A DNA stretch of 64,000 bases from Aestuariibacter sp. A3R04 (lineage in GTDB: Bacteria; Pseudomonadota; Gammaproteobacteria; Enterobacterales; Alteromonadaceae): NCBI RefSeq assembly GCF_018860805.1, contig NZ_JAHKQR010000011.1, positions 657,647 through 721,646 of the forward strand. Direction: 5' to 3'. This document shows, piece after piece, positions 1-9,236 of this stretch. The position numbers were made by a program, and so were the translations under genes. The first letter of the stretch is position 1; each line of letters starts with the position of its first letter. The notes below the pieces were generated by a model. That model was not told where the DNA came from. It saw only the letters and a program-made list of their open reading frames with translations, and made no database searches.

Positions 1-99
1 GGTTTCGTTGGGCCGTTAACACCTCTTGGCGGCGCTTGTTTTATGTTTGGCTGGGGCAGCTTGATCTTCGGCATTGCCAAGGGGCGATACGGTGAATAG
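1..99 (+). CDS. DUF423 (YgdD-like) membrane protein, C-terminal part
   Basis: The reading frame is open from the first base and stops with TAG at 97-99, giving 32 residues that include PLTPLGGACFMFGW. This glycine-rich last transmembrane segment is typical of the C-terminus of DUF423/UPF0382 inner-membrane proteins such as YgdD. In enterobacteria ygdD also lies directly upstream of rlmM, so position supports the call. The 5' part lies outside the window. The stop overlaps the GTG start of rlmM by 8 bases, suggesting translational coupling. The function of the family is unknown. Confidence 0.75.
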   Translation, partial: GFVGPLTPLGGACFMFGWGSLIFGIAKGRYGE

Positions 100-1168
100 T
101 TTGTTGATTTATTGCCGGGCAGGTTACGAGTCGGATACGGCAAATGAAATGAATTCGCTCTCGGTTTCATTGTCTATTTTCGGCTATCCAGAATTCACGC
201 CTGAGCAGGGTTTTATACTGTTTCACTTTTACGGGCAGGGTGACGCTGACAGAATGGGACAGCGATTGGCCGTGTCTGAGACTATTTTTGCTCGTCAGAT
301 TGTCGTTGTGACCGCGTATCTACAGGAGCTTGACAAAGGCAATCGCTTGGGCCCGGTATTAAACGCTCTTGCCGAGGCCGATTCTGAGGAGTGGAAAAAC
401 ACATTGTTGTTTGTCGAACATGCCGACACTGAACGCGGTAAGGCGTTGGCCAAGTTTTGTCGAAAATTTACTGTGCCGTTGCGCCAGGGTCTGCGCAAGC
501 AGGGCAGGTTGACCTATAAAGAAAGGGATGATGGCCGGGCGTTACACGTTTTTTTCACCGATTATGACCATTGTTATGTGGGTCATTCGTATCCCGATTG
601 CCGCAGTCCATTTGCGCTGGGAATTTGCCGATTGAAATTTCCACCCAAAGCACCTAGCCGTTCTACGTTAAAGTTAGAAGAAGCCATTTTGACAATGTTG
701 GATGACGATGATCGCGCCTCTATTTTTCGAGAGGGTGCCAGGGCCGTTGATTTGGGAGCGTGTCCGGGAGGTTGGACTTATCAACTGGTTGCCAGGGATA
801 TGACCGTAGAGGCAATCGATAATGGCACTATTGATGAATCTCTAATGGCCACGGGCTTGGTGGATCACTACGCGGAAGACGGTTTTACCTATAAGCCGAA
901 ATTTGGCCGTGTAGATTTGCTGGTGTGTGATATGATAGAGCGCCCGGATAGAGTAGCGGTGCTAATGAGTGAATGGCTTGAAAAAGGCTGGGCGGATCAT
1001 GCTATTTTCAACCTGAAGTTGCCCATGAAAAAACGCTACGACACCGTAACAGCTGCTATCGGGGAAATAACAGCGCGATTAGGTAAAAAGGCAAAGGACT
1101 ACCAGTTAAATGTCCGGCACCTGTACCACAATCGCGACGAGGTTACCGTTACTGTCATAAAAGGTTAA
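92..1168 (+). CDS. rlmM: 23S rRNA (cytidine-2498-2'-O)-methyltransferase RlmM
   Basis: A 358-residue protein. The N-terminus (SLLIYCRAGYESD) matches the RlmM THUMP-containing half, and a Rossmann-fold SAM site VDLGACPGGWTYQL lies at about residues 219-232. A lysine-containing stretch NLKLPMKKRY near the C-terminus fits the catalytic lysine of 2'-O-ribose methyltransferases. Known role of the family: methylates the 2'-OH of C2498 in 23S rRNA. I chose GTG at 92 because the purine-rich AAGGGG at 79-84 is well placed as a ribosome-binding site and the family starts just before LLxCRxGxE. A TTG at 74 would add six residues. Confidence 0.92.
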   Translation: MNSLLIYCRAGYESDTANEMNSLSVSLSIFGYPEFTPEQGFILFHFYGQGDADRMGQRLAVSETIFARQIVVVTAYLQELDKGNRLGPVLNALAEADSEEWKNTLLFVEHADTERGKALAKFCRKFTVPLRQGLRKQGRLTYKERDDGRALHVFFTDYDHCYVGHSYPDCRSPFALGICRLKFPPKAPSRSTLKLEEAILTMLDDDDRASIFREGARAVDLGACPGGWTYQLVARDMTVEAIDNGTIDESLMATGLVDHYAEDGFTYKPKFGRVDLLVCDMIERPDRVAVLMSEWLEKGWADHAIFNLKLPMKKRYDTVTAAIGEITARLGKKAKDYQLNVRHLYHNRDEVTVTVIKG

Positions 1169-1289
1169 TTTTGCTTTTGTGATGGTAACTCTATGTTTAT
1201 AAACATAAAAGCATTGGCTTGGCGCGAAATTGCTGAATAAGTTTTAGACTTTTTTCGCAAAGGACTATAAATCTGGTATTGAAATCCTT

Positions 1290-1295
1290 TATAAT
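1290..1295 (+). promoter_or_regulatory. Possible -10 element of the EF-G2 promoter
   Basis: A perfect TATAAT lies 40 bases before the EF-G2 start, in an AT-rich gap of 166 bases after rlmM. No good -35 hexamer is seen at the usual spacing, so the assignment is tentative. Confidence 0.4.
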
Positions 1296-1334
1296 CCGGC
1301 CGTTTTTTTACTCTGAACCAACGAAAGTGAACTA

Positions 1335-3422
1335 ATGTCAGAATTATCTCATTACAGAAACATTGGTATTTTTGCCCACGTAGACGCGGGCAAAACGACC
1401 ACCACAGAACGTATCTTGAAGCTAACTGGTCGAATTCATAAGATTGGTGATACTCATGATGGGTCAACCACTACTGACTTTATGGAACAGGAAGCTGAGC
1501 GTGGTATTACCATCCAGTCAGCGGCGACGACCTGTTTCTGGAAAGATCACCGCATGAACATCATCGATACCCCAGGGCACGTTGACTTTACAGTTGAAGT
1601 ATATCGTTCACTGAAAGTACTCGACGGCGGTATTGGTGTATTCTGTGGTTCTGGCGGCGTTGAGCCTCAGTCTGAAACCAACTGGCGCTATGCGAACGAA
1701 TCAGAAGTTGCTCGTGTAATCTTCGTTAATAAGCTGGACCGCATGGGTGCAGATTTTTACCGTGTTGTCGGCCAGGTCAAGAAAGTTCTTGCGGCTAATC
1801 CACTGGTGATGACGTTGCCAATCGGTATTGAAGACGAATTTAAAGGCGTTGTTAACCTGCTCGATATGAAAGCGTACATCTGGGATGACTCTGGCTTGCC
1901 AGAAAACTACGAAGTGGTAGACATTCCTGAAGATATGGTTGAAAAAGCGAACGAATACCGTGAACAACTTATCGAAACTGCCGTTGAGCAAGATGACGAC
2001 CTGATGATGGCTTACATGGAAGGTGAAGAGCCTTCTCTAGAAGACATCAAGCGTTGTATCCGCAAGGGTACTCGTGACTTGGCATTTTTCCCAACGTACT
2101 GCGGTTCTGCGTATAAGAACAAAGGTATTCAGTTGGTACTGGACGCGGTTGTAGACTTCCTGCCTTCTCCCACTGAAGTTGATCCACAGGATTTGACTGA
2201 CGAAGAGACCGGTGAGCCTACCGGTGAAGTAGCAACAGTATCTGTTGACGAGCCGTTCCGTGCCCTGGCGTTCAAGATTATGGACGACCGTTTTGGTGCA
2301 TTGACGTTTATCCGTATTTATTCTGGTAAACTGAATAAGGGTGACACCATCTTAAACGCTGCTACTGGTAAGACTGAGCGTATCGGCCGTATGGTTGAGA
2401 TGCACGCTGACGAACGTACAGAACTGACATCTGCACAAGCCGGTGACATTCTTGCCGTCGTAGGTATGAAGAACGTGCAAACTGGGCACACGCTGTGTGA
2501 TCCTAAGCACCCTTGTACACTTGAGCCGATGATCTTCCCTGAGCCAGTAATTTCTATTGCTGTTAAGCCTAAAGATAAAGGCGCGAACGAGAAGATGTCT
2601 ATTGCTATCGGTAAACTGGTTGCAGAAGATCCTTCGTTCCAGGTTGAAACTGATGAAGATTCTGGCGAAACCATCCTCAAAGGTATGGGTGAACTTCACC
2701 TAGACATCAAAGTAGACATCCTCAAGCGTACTTACGGCGTTGAGTTGGAAGTAGGTCAACCTCAGGTTGCTTATCGCGAAACTATCACTCAAGCGGTTGA
2801 AGATAGCTACACGCATAAGAAGCAGTCTGGTGGTTCTGGTCAGTTCGGTAAAATTGATTACCGCATCCGTCCGGGCGAAACTAATTCCGGCTTTAAGTTC
2901 GAATCTACGGTTGTGGGTGGTAACGTACCTAAAGAATTCTTCCCTGCCATCGAAAAAGGCTTTAAGTCTATGATGGAAGAAGGCCCATTAGCTGGCTACC
3001 CAGTACTGGACGTTGAAGTTGAACTTTACGATGGTTCTTACCACGCAGTTGACTCCTCTGCCATTGCGTTCGAAATTGCAGCAAAAGGTGCATTCCGTCA
3101 GTCAATGCCAAAAGCCGGTCCTCAATTACTTGAGCCGGTAATGAAAGTTGACGTGTTCAGCCCTGAAGACAACGTTGGTGACGTAATTGGTGACCTTAAC
3201 CGTCGTCGTGGTATGATCAAAGACCAGGAAGCTGGCGCAACAGGCGTTCGCATCAAGGCAGATGTACCTCTGTCTGAAATGTTCGGTTACATCGGACACT
3301 TGCGTACTATCACGTCAGGTCGTGGTCAGTTCTCAATGGAATTCAGTCACTACGCTGCATGTCCTAACAACGTAGCTGAGAAAGTAATGGAAGAAGCAAA
3401 AGCGCGTAAAAACGCTAAGTAA
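1335..3422 (+). CDS. fusA: Elongation factor G, EF-G2 type
   Basis: A 695-residue translational GTPase. The G1 loop AHVDAGKT lies at residues 14-21, followed by the switch segment RGITIQSAA, the G3 DTPGHVDFT and the G4 NKLD. Domains II to V follow to the end. EF-G moves tRNAs and mRNA on the ribosome and splits post-termination ribosomes with RRF. Here it stands alone, without rpsL, rpsG or tuf, and the segment after G3 ([20 protein letters not shown]) differs from the str-operon form. That fits the second EF-G (EF-G2) of Shewanella and Alteromonas relatives. Whether it does translocation, recycling or a stress role cannot be read from the sequence. A hairpin terminator follows. Confidence 0.9.
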   Translation: MSELSHYRNIGIFAHVDAGKTTTTERILKLTGRIHKIGDTHDGSTTTDFMEQEAERGITIQSAATTCFWKDHRMNIIDTPGHVDFTVEVYRSLKVLDGGIGVFCGSGGVEPQSETNWRYANESEVARVIFVNKLDRMGADFYRVVGQVKKVLAANPLVMTLPIGIEDEFKGVVNLLDMKAYIWDDSGLPENYEVVDIPEDMVEKANEYREQLIETAVEQDDDLMMAYMEGEEPSLEDIKRCIRKGTRDLAFFPTYCGSAYKNKGIQLVLDAVVDFLPSPTEVDPQDLTDEETGEPTGEVATVSVDEPFRALAFKIMDDRFGALTFIRIYSGKLNKGDTILNAATGKTERIGRMVEMHADERTELTSAQAGDILAVVGMKNVQTGHTLCDPKHPCTLEPMIFPEPVISIAVKPKDKGANEKMSIAIGKLVAEDPSFQVETDEDSGETILKGMGELHLDIKVDILKRTYGVELEVGQPQVAYRETITQAVEDSYTHKKQSGGSGQFGKIDYRIRPGETNSGFKFESTVVGGNVPKEFFPAIEKGFKSMMEEGPLAGYPVLDVEVELYDGSYHAVDSSAIAFEIAAKGAFRQSMPKAGPQLLEPVMKVDVFSPEDNVGDVIGDLNRRRGMIKDQEAGATGVRIKADVPLSEMFGYIGHLRTITSGRGQFSMEFSHYAACPNNVAEKVMEEAKARKNAK

Positions 3423-3442
3423 TTCATTACTTGCTAAATAAT

Positions 3443-3469
3443 AAAAACCCGCCAACTGGCGGGTTTTTT
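3443..3469 (+). terminator. Rho-independent terminator after EF-G2
   Basis: The stem CCCGCC / GGCGGG with a 4-base AACT loop is flanked by an A-run and followed by six T residues. It begins about 20 bases after the EF-G2 stop. The flanking A/T runs make it potentially bidirectional. Confidence 0.9.
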
Positions 3470-3501
3470 GTTTTCGAGGCTAGACAAAAAAGCGTAAGCC
3501 T

Positions 3502-3969
3502 TTACTCTGGCAAAATTGGGTTCTCCCCACTGCTTGGATAGTAACTATCGTGGATTCTTCTACTATTAATGTCAGTGTATGCTCTATGGCGAACTTCAAG
3601 GTCAGTAGCATTAAGCCTGAATGAAATAGTGCCCAAGAAAAAGCTGCCAGGTTTTACCGGCGCCCTCTGTATAAGCATCCGCATAGCTAACTTTTTTAAT
3701 ATCGCCCATCATCGCCACGTCAATTTCTACAAACCGGCATTTTGCGTCAACTGTTGCGGCTTCAATAGCGCCGAAGATATTTTCAGCTTGCTGTATGGAG
3801 TGGTCTAATGGCTGATTGGGGTTAGCGATACGCTTAGGGCCCCATATACCTCGGTGGGGTATGCCTATAAAATCTGCTTTGTTTTGGTGCATTTGGGGCA
3901 CTTTTAAATGGTCGAGTGCGAGGCAATCAGCCCTACTGAAAGGGCCAGTATCATTTTAGGTATGTTCAT
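3502..3969 (-). pseudogene. Decayed glycerophosphodiester phosphodiesterase family gene
   Basis: On the minus strand an ATG at 3969 begins a signal-peptide-like stretch (MNIPKMILALSVGLIA) that stops soon after. A different frame then continues with FIGIPHRGIWGP and AIEAATVDAKCRFVEIDVAMMGD, which look like the HRG and ExD elements of a GDPD domain. A third frame carries LNATDLEVRHRAYTDINS, similar to a later part of the same fold. The pieces are in order and close together, so at least two frameshifts and an internal deletion are inferred. An intact GDPD gene lies directly upstream on the same strand. A sequencing error cannot explain the missing internal sequence. Confidence 0.55.
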
Positions 3970-4023
3970 AATTATCCCGTTATAAAGTAAATGTGAAACG
4001 ACGTGGTGTTGCTTTTGTACTGG

Positions 4024-5043
4024 TTAATTTGCGAGTGTTACCGGCTTTCGCTTTTGCTTATCTTGCAAATATTGGATAAGGAATTTAGGTTCATCAGTTT
4101 GAATAATGGTGGCACCATGTTCTATCCAGAAATCAAACACCTGCGCCGGGTATTTAAGGCCCAGGATATCGTGACGACCGCCATTCCATTGCAGGGCATC
4201 TAAGCGTCCCCGTAGTGCATCGATGTACAGGGTGTTCATCCACAAGTGGCTGTTAAACTGTTGGTTAAGGGCGCGGGTTTTAGATGAAAAAAGAATACCG
4301 CCGTCTTTGGTCAAGTAGCTGCCATCGTCATAGTCCGGTATACCCACCACCATCTCAACGGCAGAGGGGCTTAGCTGCGTATAAGTCGCTTTTATATCGT
4401 CAAATGACGAGATTTTTTTGTCCCGTAGCATGGGCATAAAATCTACAGTAAAGGGCAGGGAGGCCATAAGCTTCTCAATCGCCTTTCGCTGTTCGGGCGA
4501 GTCTGCTTTTCCTTTCAATATTATGTGGTCTAACACGCCCATCTTATGGGCAATCGTCAGGGTTTCGCTTAATTCGCTTAGCGCGAGTTTTGGGTCAAGA
4601 TTTACCATAATATTGCCCCGAACAAGCTCATAGACTTGTTCAAGGGTAGGTATCTGGTGTGCCGTCACTTCGCCGGTGACTTCAGTTATCAGGCGCAATT
4701 GTTGCACTTGCTGATAAGTGAGTTCGGCAATTTTTCCCGTGCCATTAGTGGTGCGATCAACAGTGGCATCGTGCAAAATAACAAACCGGCCGTCTTTGGT
4801 GGCTCTAACATCCAGCTCAACCATATCCACACCTAACTCAATGGCATATTCAATGGCCGGCAGCGAATTTTCTGGCAGTACAATCTGGCCATCTTCCATA
4901 AAGGCCGCACGGTGCGCAACAACAAAAATGTAGTCTTCAGACGGGGAATGCCACTGGGTTAAAATTGTTTCTATGTTATTGGCAGATGCCGGGTTAAAAA
5001 CGTGTAGAACGATGAAAAATATAACAGTGCGTAGCTTGAACAT
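4024..5043 (-). CDS. Secreted glycerophosphodiester phosphodiesterase
   Basis: A 339-residue protein when started at ATG 5043, which puts a signal peptide (MFKLRTVIFFIVLHVFNPASA) at the N-terminus and has AAGGAA upstream. Starting further upstream would bury this signal. GDPD hallmarks are AHRAA (canonical HRG is HRA here), PENS, the metal ligands in VELDVRATKDG, and ILHDATVDRTTNGTG. The family hydrolyses glycerophosphodiesters to glycerol-3-phosphate plus alcohol, here probably in the periplasm. It lies downstream of the TonB receptor gene on the same strand, but a terminator separates them. A degraded paralogue follows. Confidence 0.85.
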   Translation of the reverse strand: MFKLRTVIFFIVLHVFNPASANNIETILTQWHSPSEDYIFVVAHRAAFMEDGQIVLPENSLPAIEYAIELGVDMVELDVRATKDGRFVILHDATVDRTTNGTGKIAELTYQQVQQLRLITEVTGEVTAHQIPTLEQVYELVRGNIMVNLDPKLALSELSETLTIAHKMGVLDHIILKGKADSPEQRKAIEKLMASLPFTVDFMPMLRDKKISSFDDIKATYTQLSPSAVEMVVGIPDYDDGSYLTKDGGILFSSKTRALNQQFNSHLWMNTLYIDALRGRLDALQWNGGRHDILGLKYPAQVFDFWIEHGATIIQTDEPKFLIQYLQDKQKRKPVTLAN

Positions 5044-5083
5044 AATGCTTGGTATTTCCTTATCAGCGAGTGAATAGCACAAC

Positions 5084-5109
5084 AAAAAAAAGCGGTGTCT
5101 GGGCACCGC
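5084..5109 (-). terminator. Rho-independent terminator after the TonB receptor gene
   Basis: Read on the minus strand, GCGGTG and CACCGC form a 6-bp GC-rich stem with a 6-base loop, followed by eight T residues. It lies 9 bases beyond the receptor stop, separating it from the GDPD gene. Confidence 0.85.
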
Positions 5110-5117
5110 CGTGGCTA

Positions 5118-7811
5118 TCAGAAACGGTAAGCTGCGCCTACCCAGAACGATTTTCCATAATCCCGGGTCCAGTGAATGCGACCGGAGTTTAACAGTTGAT
5201 GCTCTGCTTCATCAGACAAATTACGTCCTTCGAAAGAAACGTTAATCCCGTTTTGAAATTTGTACCTCACCCGTAAGTCGACAAATGTTTGGTTGTCGAT
5301 AAACTCGTCATAACTGGGAGACGACGCACTAGAAGATACTTGGCGCTTGCCCTTGTAGCGTAGCGCAACGCGGATATCGAACCGAGATGGTGTCCAAAAT
5401 ACACTTAAGTTGGCGATGTCTTTGGGTTGGTGAATTTGTCCATACAATTCACGTTTGCTGTCATCTGACGTTTCAATAGCGAAATCACTGGTAATATGAG
5501 AATAGTTGAGCGATATGCCCACGTCGTCGAGTTGCTCACTTAACCCGCCAAAGCTATTTATGAGCATACCCGCTTCAATACCTTTTAATGCAGTGCTGGT
5601 AGCGTTAGTCGGTTGAGTAGTGTTTTGCGTATACTCAAGCCCATCGATAGTCACGCTTTCTGTGGTTCTGCGGTTGTAGATTTCGTTATCAATTTTTTTG
5701 TAAAACAGGCCTGCAGACATGGCAATGCCGGCTTTGGGATAGGAATAATCAAAGGCCAGGTCGATATTCTGTGCTTCCCGTGGTTTAAGGTTAGTGTTGC
5801 CCGAACTAATAGAAATACTTTGATTCGTATCATCAATGTTGCGACTACCGCGTACGGCGAGATCACCGTATTCCGCTCTGCCCAAAGTTTCACTGTATGC
5901 TGCCCGGAGCTTTGCCCGATCACTTAACTGATAATTGGCCGTAAGGGATGGGAGCAGGTGGTTGTAAGAACCCGATTGAGTTCGCAACACATAGTCAGGC
6001 GTTGTGGGGTCGTCATCACTTAAGCGCTGACCGCCCGTTGAATCAACATCAGTACTCTCGTAGCGAAGGCCGCCAAGTAGAGTAAGATTATCTGTTGCGT
6101 AGCGCCCCATTACGTATGCAGCATCAATAGTTTCTTTTACGATAAATTGACTACTTAACCCTTCTGTTACCTGGTTTTTTCTGTCTTCCCAATCGTTCTG
6201 ATTACTATCGAAATAGTTTAAAAAGAGTGCCGGATCGATAAATTGTTGCGGTTGGCCCGGCAACAGATTGGGTTCGAAATAGTTAAAATCGTCTGATAAC
6301 ACATTAGAAAGCGTGTAAGCCTTGGCACCGTCGCTACTTGGACGATAATCATGATCGAAGATCTGATCCTGGAAGCGTTCGTCAGTACGACGACTTATAC
6401 CTGCTTTAACACCAAATGTGTTTGCACGGGTCCAGTTCCGGGTGAAGTCGAGTTTGAGTTGCGATGCATCCTGCTCGTTAATATCCAGGCGTGGGCGATA
6501 GAATTCAGGCGTGAAAAGTTCAGTATTCGTCCAATTATCTGCATTAACGAGGTTTATTACAGGGTAGTCGCCGCTGCTGTCATAGTTGTAGGCAAATGCT
6601 GCGCGATCATCTGCTTCAAAGCGTATTTGGTAAAAGGGGTTTTCTCGCTCTCCGGTGGCTTTAGATGCCAAAAAATCAATATGTTGGTCATCATCGAGCT
6701 GATACTGACCTCGAAAGGTCATACTTTTTAACGTGTTCTCATCGCCTTGTAAGAAATACTGGCGCTGTGTTCTGGCACTGTCAATCAAACCGGTTGTGGC
6801 GGTTAAATTATCAGGAATAGTGCCTTCACTTGAGCGGAAAATTAAGCTATCCCAGCGCTGCTCGGTATCATCTTCTGTGAATAAATACGAGGACAAGCTG
6901 AGGTAAAGCGCGTCGTTATTACTGAGATATTCCAGCTTTAACAGTGCGCCTTTGCGCTCGATTTCATTATTGTACTGGTAAGTTTGATTACCGTGAGGAA
7001 TTTCAACACTGTCTTCAATGCCTTCTTCATAAAGTCGGGTGGTATATTGCTCTGTTTCGCCTGCATCATTCAGCCGTTCACCCAGTACACGGTATTCATT
7101 GTAGGCGACGCCAGGTAACCAGGTATCGCCGTTAGATTTTAGGTATCCAGCTGAAACGACAACACCGAATTGACTATTTTCCCCGAAGGTATTAGCAAAG
7201 GTGAAATTGGCGCGAGAGCTTAAATCGCCGCCGGCAGGGGTTTTGTCATGGTCGTATTTACCCAACGAGCCGCGCGCGAAGAAGTAAGCTGCGTTGTAAT
7301 CAAAGGCACTGCGCGTGCGCACATTGATGTTACCGCCAATTGCGTTGGCATCCATTTCTGCCGTGAAGCTTTTGGCAACAGTTGTGGTATCAATCACACT
7401 TGATGGAATAACACTGAGTTGCGTTGCACGTCCATTTTTACGGGTAGATGGCACAATAGCGCCATCGATTGACAAGTAGTTGAAGTCGGAACGCATACCG
7501 CGAACCACGACGAATTCCGCGTCACCATTTCTGTCTTCCGTTGAAACACCGGTTATACGGGATATGGCTTCTGCTACCGAGAAATCTGGCAATGCGCCAA
7601 TCTCATCGGCCGATATGGCATCAACTATATTGTCCGACGCATATTTTATCGCTGCCGCCCTTTGGTTCTGAAGCCGCGTACCGGTTACGGTTACCACTTC
7701 AGTTTGTTGGCTGTCCTGCGCAACTTGCATTGTATCTGCAAAGGACGATTGATGCGTGAAAGCAAGCCCCATCGCTAATGAAAGTGTTTTTACCTTAAAT
7801 GCCGTGTGCAT
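5118..7811 (-). CDS. TonB-dependent outer-membrane receptor, carbohydrate-type
   Basis: A protein of 897 residues with start ATG 7811, preceded by ACGGAGACG. A signal peptide ends near SSFA-DTMQ. The plug domain contains a TonB-box-like EVVTVTGTR and the stretch VDAISADEIGALPDFSVAEAISRITGV, typical of receptors for oligosaccharides in Caulobacter and Alteromonas relatives. FVVVRGM and NAIGGNINVRTRSA follow. The C-terminus is an outer-membrane barrel ending in a terminal aromatic (AAYRF). Divergent ROK regulator and downstream GPH symporter genes suggest uptake of a sugar or glycoside. The substrate cannot be told because no glycoside hydrolase is nearby. Confidence 0.9.
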   Translation of the reverse strand: MHTAFKVKTLSLAMGLAFTHQSSFADTMQVAQDSQQTEVVTVTGTRLQNQRAAAIKYASDNIVDAISADEIGALPDFSVAEAISRITGVSTEDRNGDAEFVVVRGMRSDFNYLSIDGAIVPSTRKNGRATQLSVIPSSVIDTTTVAKSFTAEMDANAIGGNINVRTRSAFDYNAAYFFARGSLGKYDHDKTPAGGDLSSRANFTFANTFGENSQFGVVVSAGYLKSNGDTWLPGVAYNEYRVLGERLNDAGETEQYTTRLYEEGIEDSVEIPHGNQTYQYNNEIERKGALLKLEYLSNNDALYLSLSSYLFTEDDTEQRWDSLIFRSSEGTIPDNLTATTGLIDSARTQRQYFLQGDENTLKSMTFRGQYQLDDDQHIDFLASKATGERENPFYQIRFEADDRAAFAYNYDSSGDYPVINLVNADNWTNTELFTPEFYRPRLDINEQDASQLKLDFTRNWTRANTFGVKAGISRRTDERFQDQIFDHDYRPSSDGAKAYTLSNVLSDDFNYFEPNLLPGQPQQFIDPALFLNYFDSNQNDWEDRKNQVTEGLSSQFIVKETIDAAYVMGRYATDNLTLLGGLRYESTDVDSTGGQRLSDDDPTTPDYVLRTQSGSYNHLLPSLTANYQLSDRAKLRAAYSETLGRAEYGDLAVRGSRNIDDTNQSISISSGNTNLKPREAQNIDLAFDYSYPKAGIAMSAGLFYKKIDNEIYNRRTTESVTIDGLEYTQNTTQPTNATSTALKGIEAGMLINSFGGLSEQLDDVGISLNYSHITSDFAIETSDDSKRELYGQIHQPKDIANLSVFWTPSRFDIRVALRYKGKRQVSSSASSPSYDEFIDNQTFVDLRVRYKFQNGINVSFEGRNLSDEAEHQLLNSGRIHWTRDYGKSFWVGAAYRF

Positions 7812-7898
7812 AAATCGTCTCCGTGAATAGCTGTCAGCTGTTGAATATGTGATCAATTTTTAATGCGAGCATCATATGGATGATTTGTGACAGTAATA

Positions 7899-7917
7899 TT
7901 AAGTTAGCTTAACTTAA
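7899..7917. promoter_or_regulatory. Palindromic operator candidate between TonB receptor and ROK genes
   Basis: TTAAGTTA and TAACTTAA form a perfect 8-bp inverted repeat around a GCT centre. It sits almost in the middle of the 187-base divergent gap, about 88 bases from the receptor start and 82 from the ROK start. ROK-family regulators commonly bind AT-rich palindromes, so it is the best candidate for the local ROK protein's site. Confidence 0.5.
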
Positions 7918-7998
7918 TTTAATTGAAGTGTTTCGATCAGGCATGATTTGCTCTACACTAAATAACTATGTGAAGGGCACCACTGAGCAAAGCGCACC

Positions 7999-9120
7999 AT
8001 GCCGCATCTAGAATTAAGTAATAGCGAGCGATTGATCTTAGAAATTGTCAGGCGGGAAAAGTCCAGCACACGGGTAGAAGTGGCTAAGCGTCTTAACTTT
8101 TCTAAAGTGCAGGCAACTAACCTTACGAAGGCTTTGCTAGATAAAAAGCTGGTGGTTGATCAGGCTGCGCCTACGGGGGCCAGAGGGCAACCGGTGAAAA
8201 CCATTCGCTTAAATGCTAACGCTTTGTATTCTGTTGGGGTGACGTTTACCGGGGCATATATGGAGATTGCGCTGGTAGATTGGACCGGGGGGATCAGGGT
8301 GAGTGAATCAGTGAAACTCAAAAGCCAGCATTCCCTCGATGCTTTATGTCAGTCTATTTCAGCGTTTATAGAGCAGCAGTTGAAACCCAATTCGGTTGCC
8401 AGGAAAAAATTTTGCGGAGTAGGGATTTCCATTCCTGGCGATTTTACCTACGCACGCAGAAAAATGAATGCTGTGTACTTTCCTGAACTTGAAGACGTAG
8501 ATTTGCTCTCAGCATTTACGTCACGCCTAGATTATCCGGTTTACATTGAAAATGATGGTACCTGCGCGGCGTGGGGTGAGTCAGTCGCTGGCGCGGGGAA
8601 TGCGTTTGACCATTTTGTGTTTGTCCACATAGGTCATGGTATTGGTGGTGGAATTATTATCGACAGACGCGTTTATAGAGGTCGAAATGGCAACGCCGGT
8701 GCGTTTGGTGCGCCATTTCCACATTTAGACAAATCCCGACCATCAGGGGCTGATTTACTTAAGACACTTCGCTCGCACGGCATTCAGGCAGACGACTTTG
8801 CTGACTTGCGAGACTTATCAGTAGACACTTGCGAACCGCTAAAAAGCTGGCTGCAGAGAGCCGCTGACCAATTGGCACAGCCGTTAACAGTACTTGCCCG
8901 TGCGTTGGATCCCCAAGCCATTATTATTGGCGGGCGTCTGCCACTTGATATTTTACAGGCATGGCTTCCCTATATTAACAACGACGGCTTTTGCCAATTT
9001 GATAAGCACAAATTACCGGTGCCAGAACTCATTGCCAGTGAATTGGGTGATTTAGGCGGCGTGGTGGGGGCGTCGCAGTTGTGTTTTGAACATAGCCTCT
9101 TTGCCAGGAAAACTTTTTAA
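7999..9120 (+). CDS. ROK-family transcriptional regulator
   Basis: A 373-residue protein. A winged helix-turn-helix occupies roughly residues 10-60 (RVEVAKRLNFSKVQATNLTKALL), followed by a ROK/actin-like ATPase fold. That fold has ENDGTCAAWGES and GIGGGIIIDRRVYRGRNGNAG. The ROK zinc motif CxCGxxGC is not present after this glycine-rich segment, where the sequence reads GAFGAPFPHLDK. The protein is therefore likely a regulator, not a sugar kinase. It is transcribed away from the TonB receptor and in line with the GPH symporter, so it probably controls both in response to a sugar ligand. Confidence 0.87.
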   Translation: MPHLELSNSERLILEIVRREKSSTRVEVAKRLNFSKVQATNLTKALLDKKLVVDQAAPTGARGQPVKTIRLNANALYSVGVTFTGAYMEIALVDWTGGIRVSESVKLKSQHSLDALCQSISAFIEQQLKPNSVARKKFCGVGISIPGDFTYARRKMNAVYFPELEDVDLLSAFTSRLDYPVYIENDGTCAAWGESVAGAGNAFDHFVFVHIGHGIGGGIIIDRRVYRGRNGNAGAFGAPFPHLDKSRPSGADLLKTLRSHGIQADDFADLRDLSVDTCEPLKSWLQRAADQLAQPLTVLARALDPQAIIIGGRLPLDILQAWLPYINNDGFCQFDKHKLPVPELIASELGDLGGVVGASQLCFEHSLFARKTF

Positions 9121-9190
9121 CAGCCTGGCCGAGGGAGTCACAAAACTGTTATCCAATACAGATAATCTCATTGGATCGGAACAATACTTC

Positions 9191-9222
9191 ACCTGTGGCG
9201 ACAGTCACGGGTGATCACAGGT
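9191..9222. promoter_or_regulatory. Inverted repeat upstream of the GPH symporter
   Basis: ACCTGTG and CACAGGT are perfect 7-bp inverted arms separated by 18 bases, 15 bases before the symporter start. It could be an operator or an mRNA hairpin. It does not match the palindrome at 7899-7917. Confidence 0.25.
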
Positions 9223-9236
9223 AAATTGGAATTGCC

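Noticed and set aside
1165..1467. 100-codon minus-strand frame over the rlmM/fusA gap and the start of fusA
   Set aside because: It overlaps the conserved EF-G N-terminus on the opposite strand, has no family similarity and no ribosome-binding site.
6351..6731. 126-codon plus-strand frame inside the first TonB receptor gene
   Set aside because: It is antisense to a conserved barrel region and shows no domain; it is a shadow frame.
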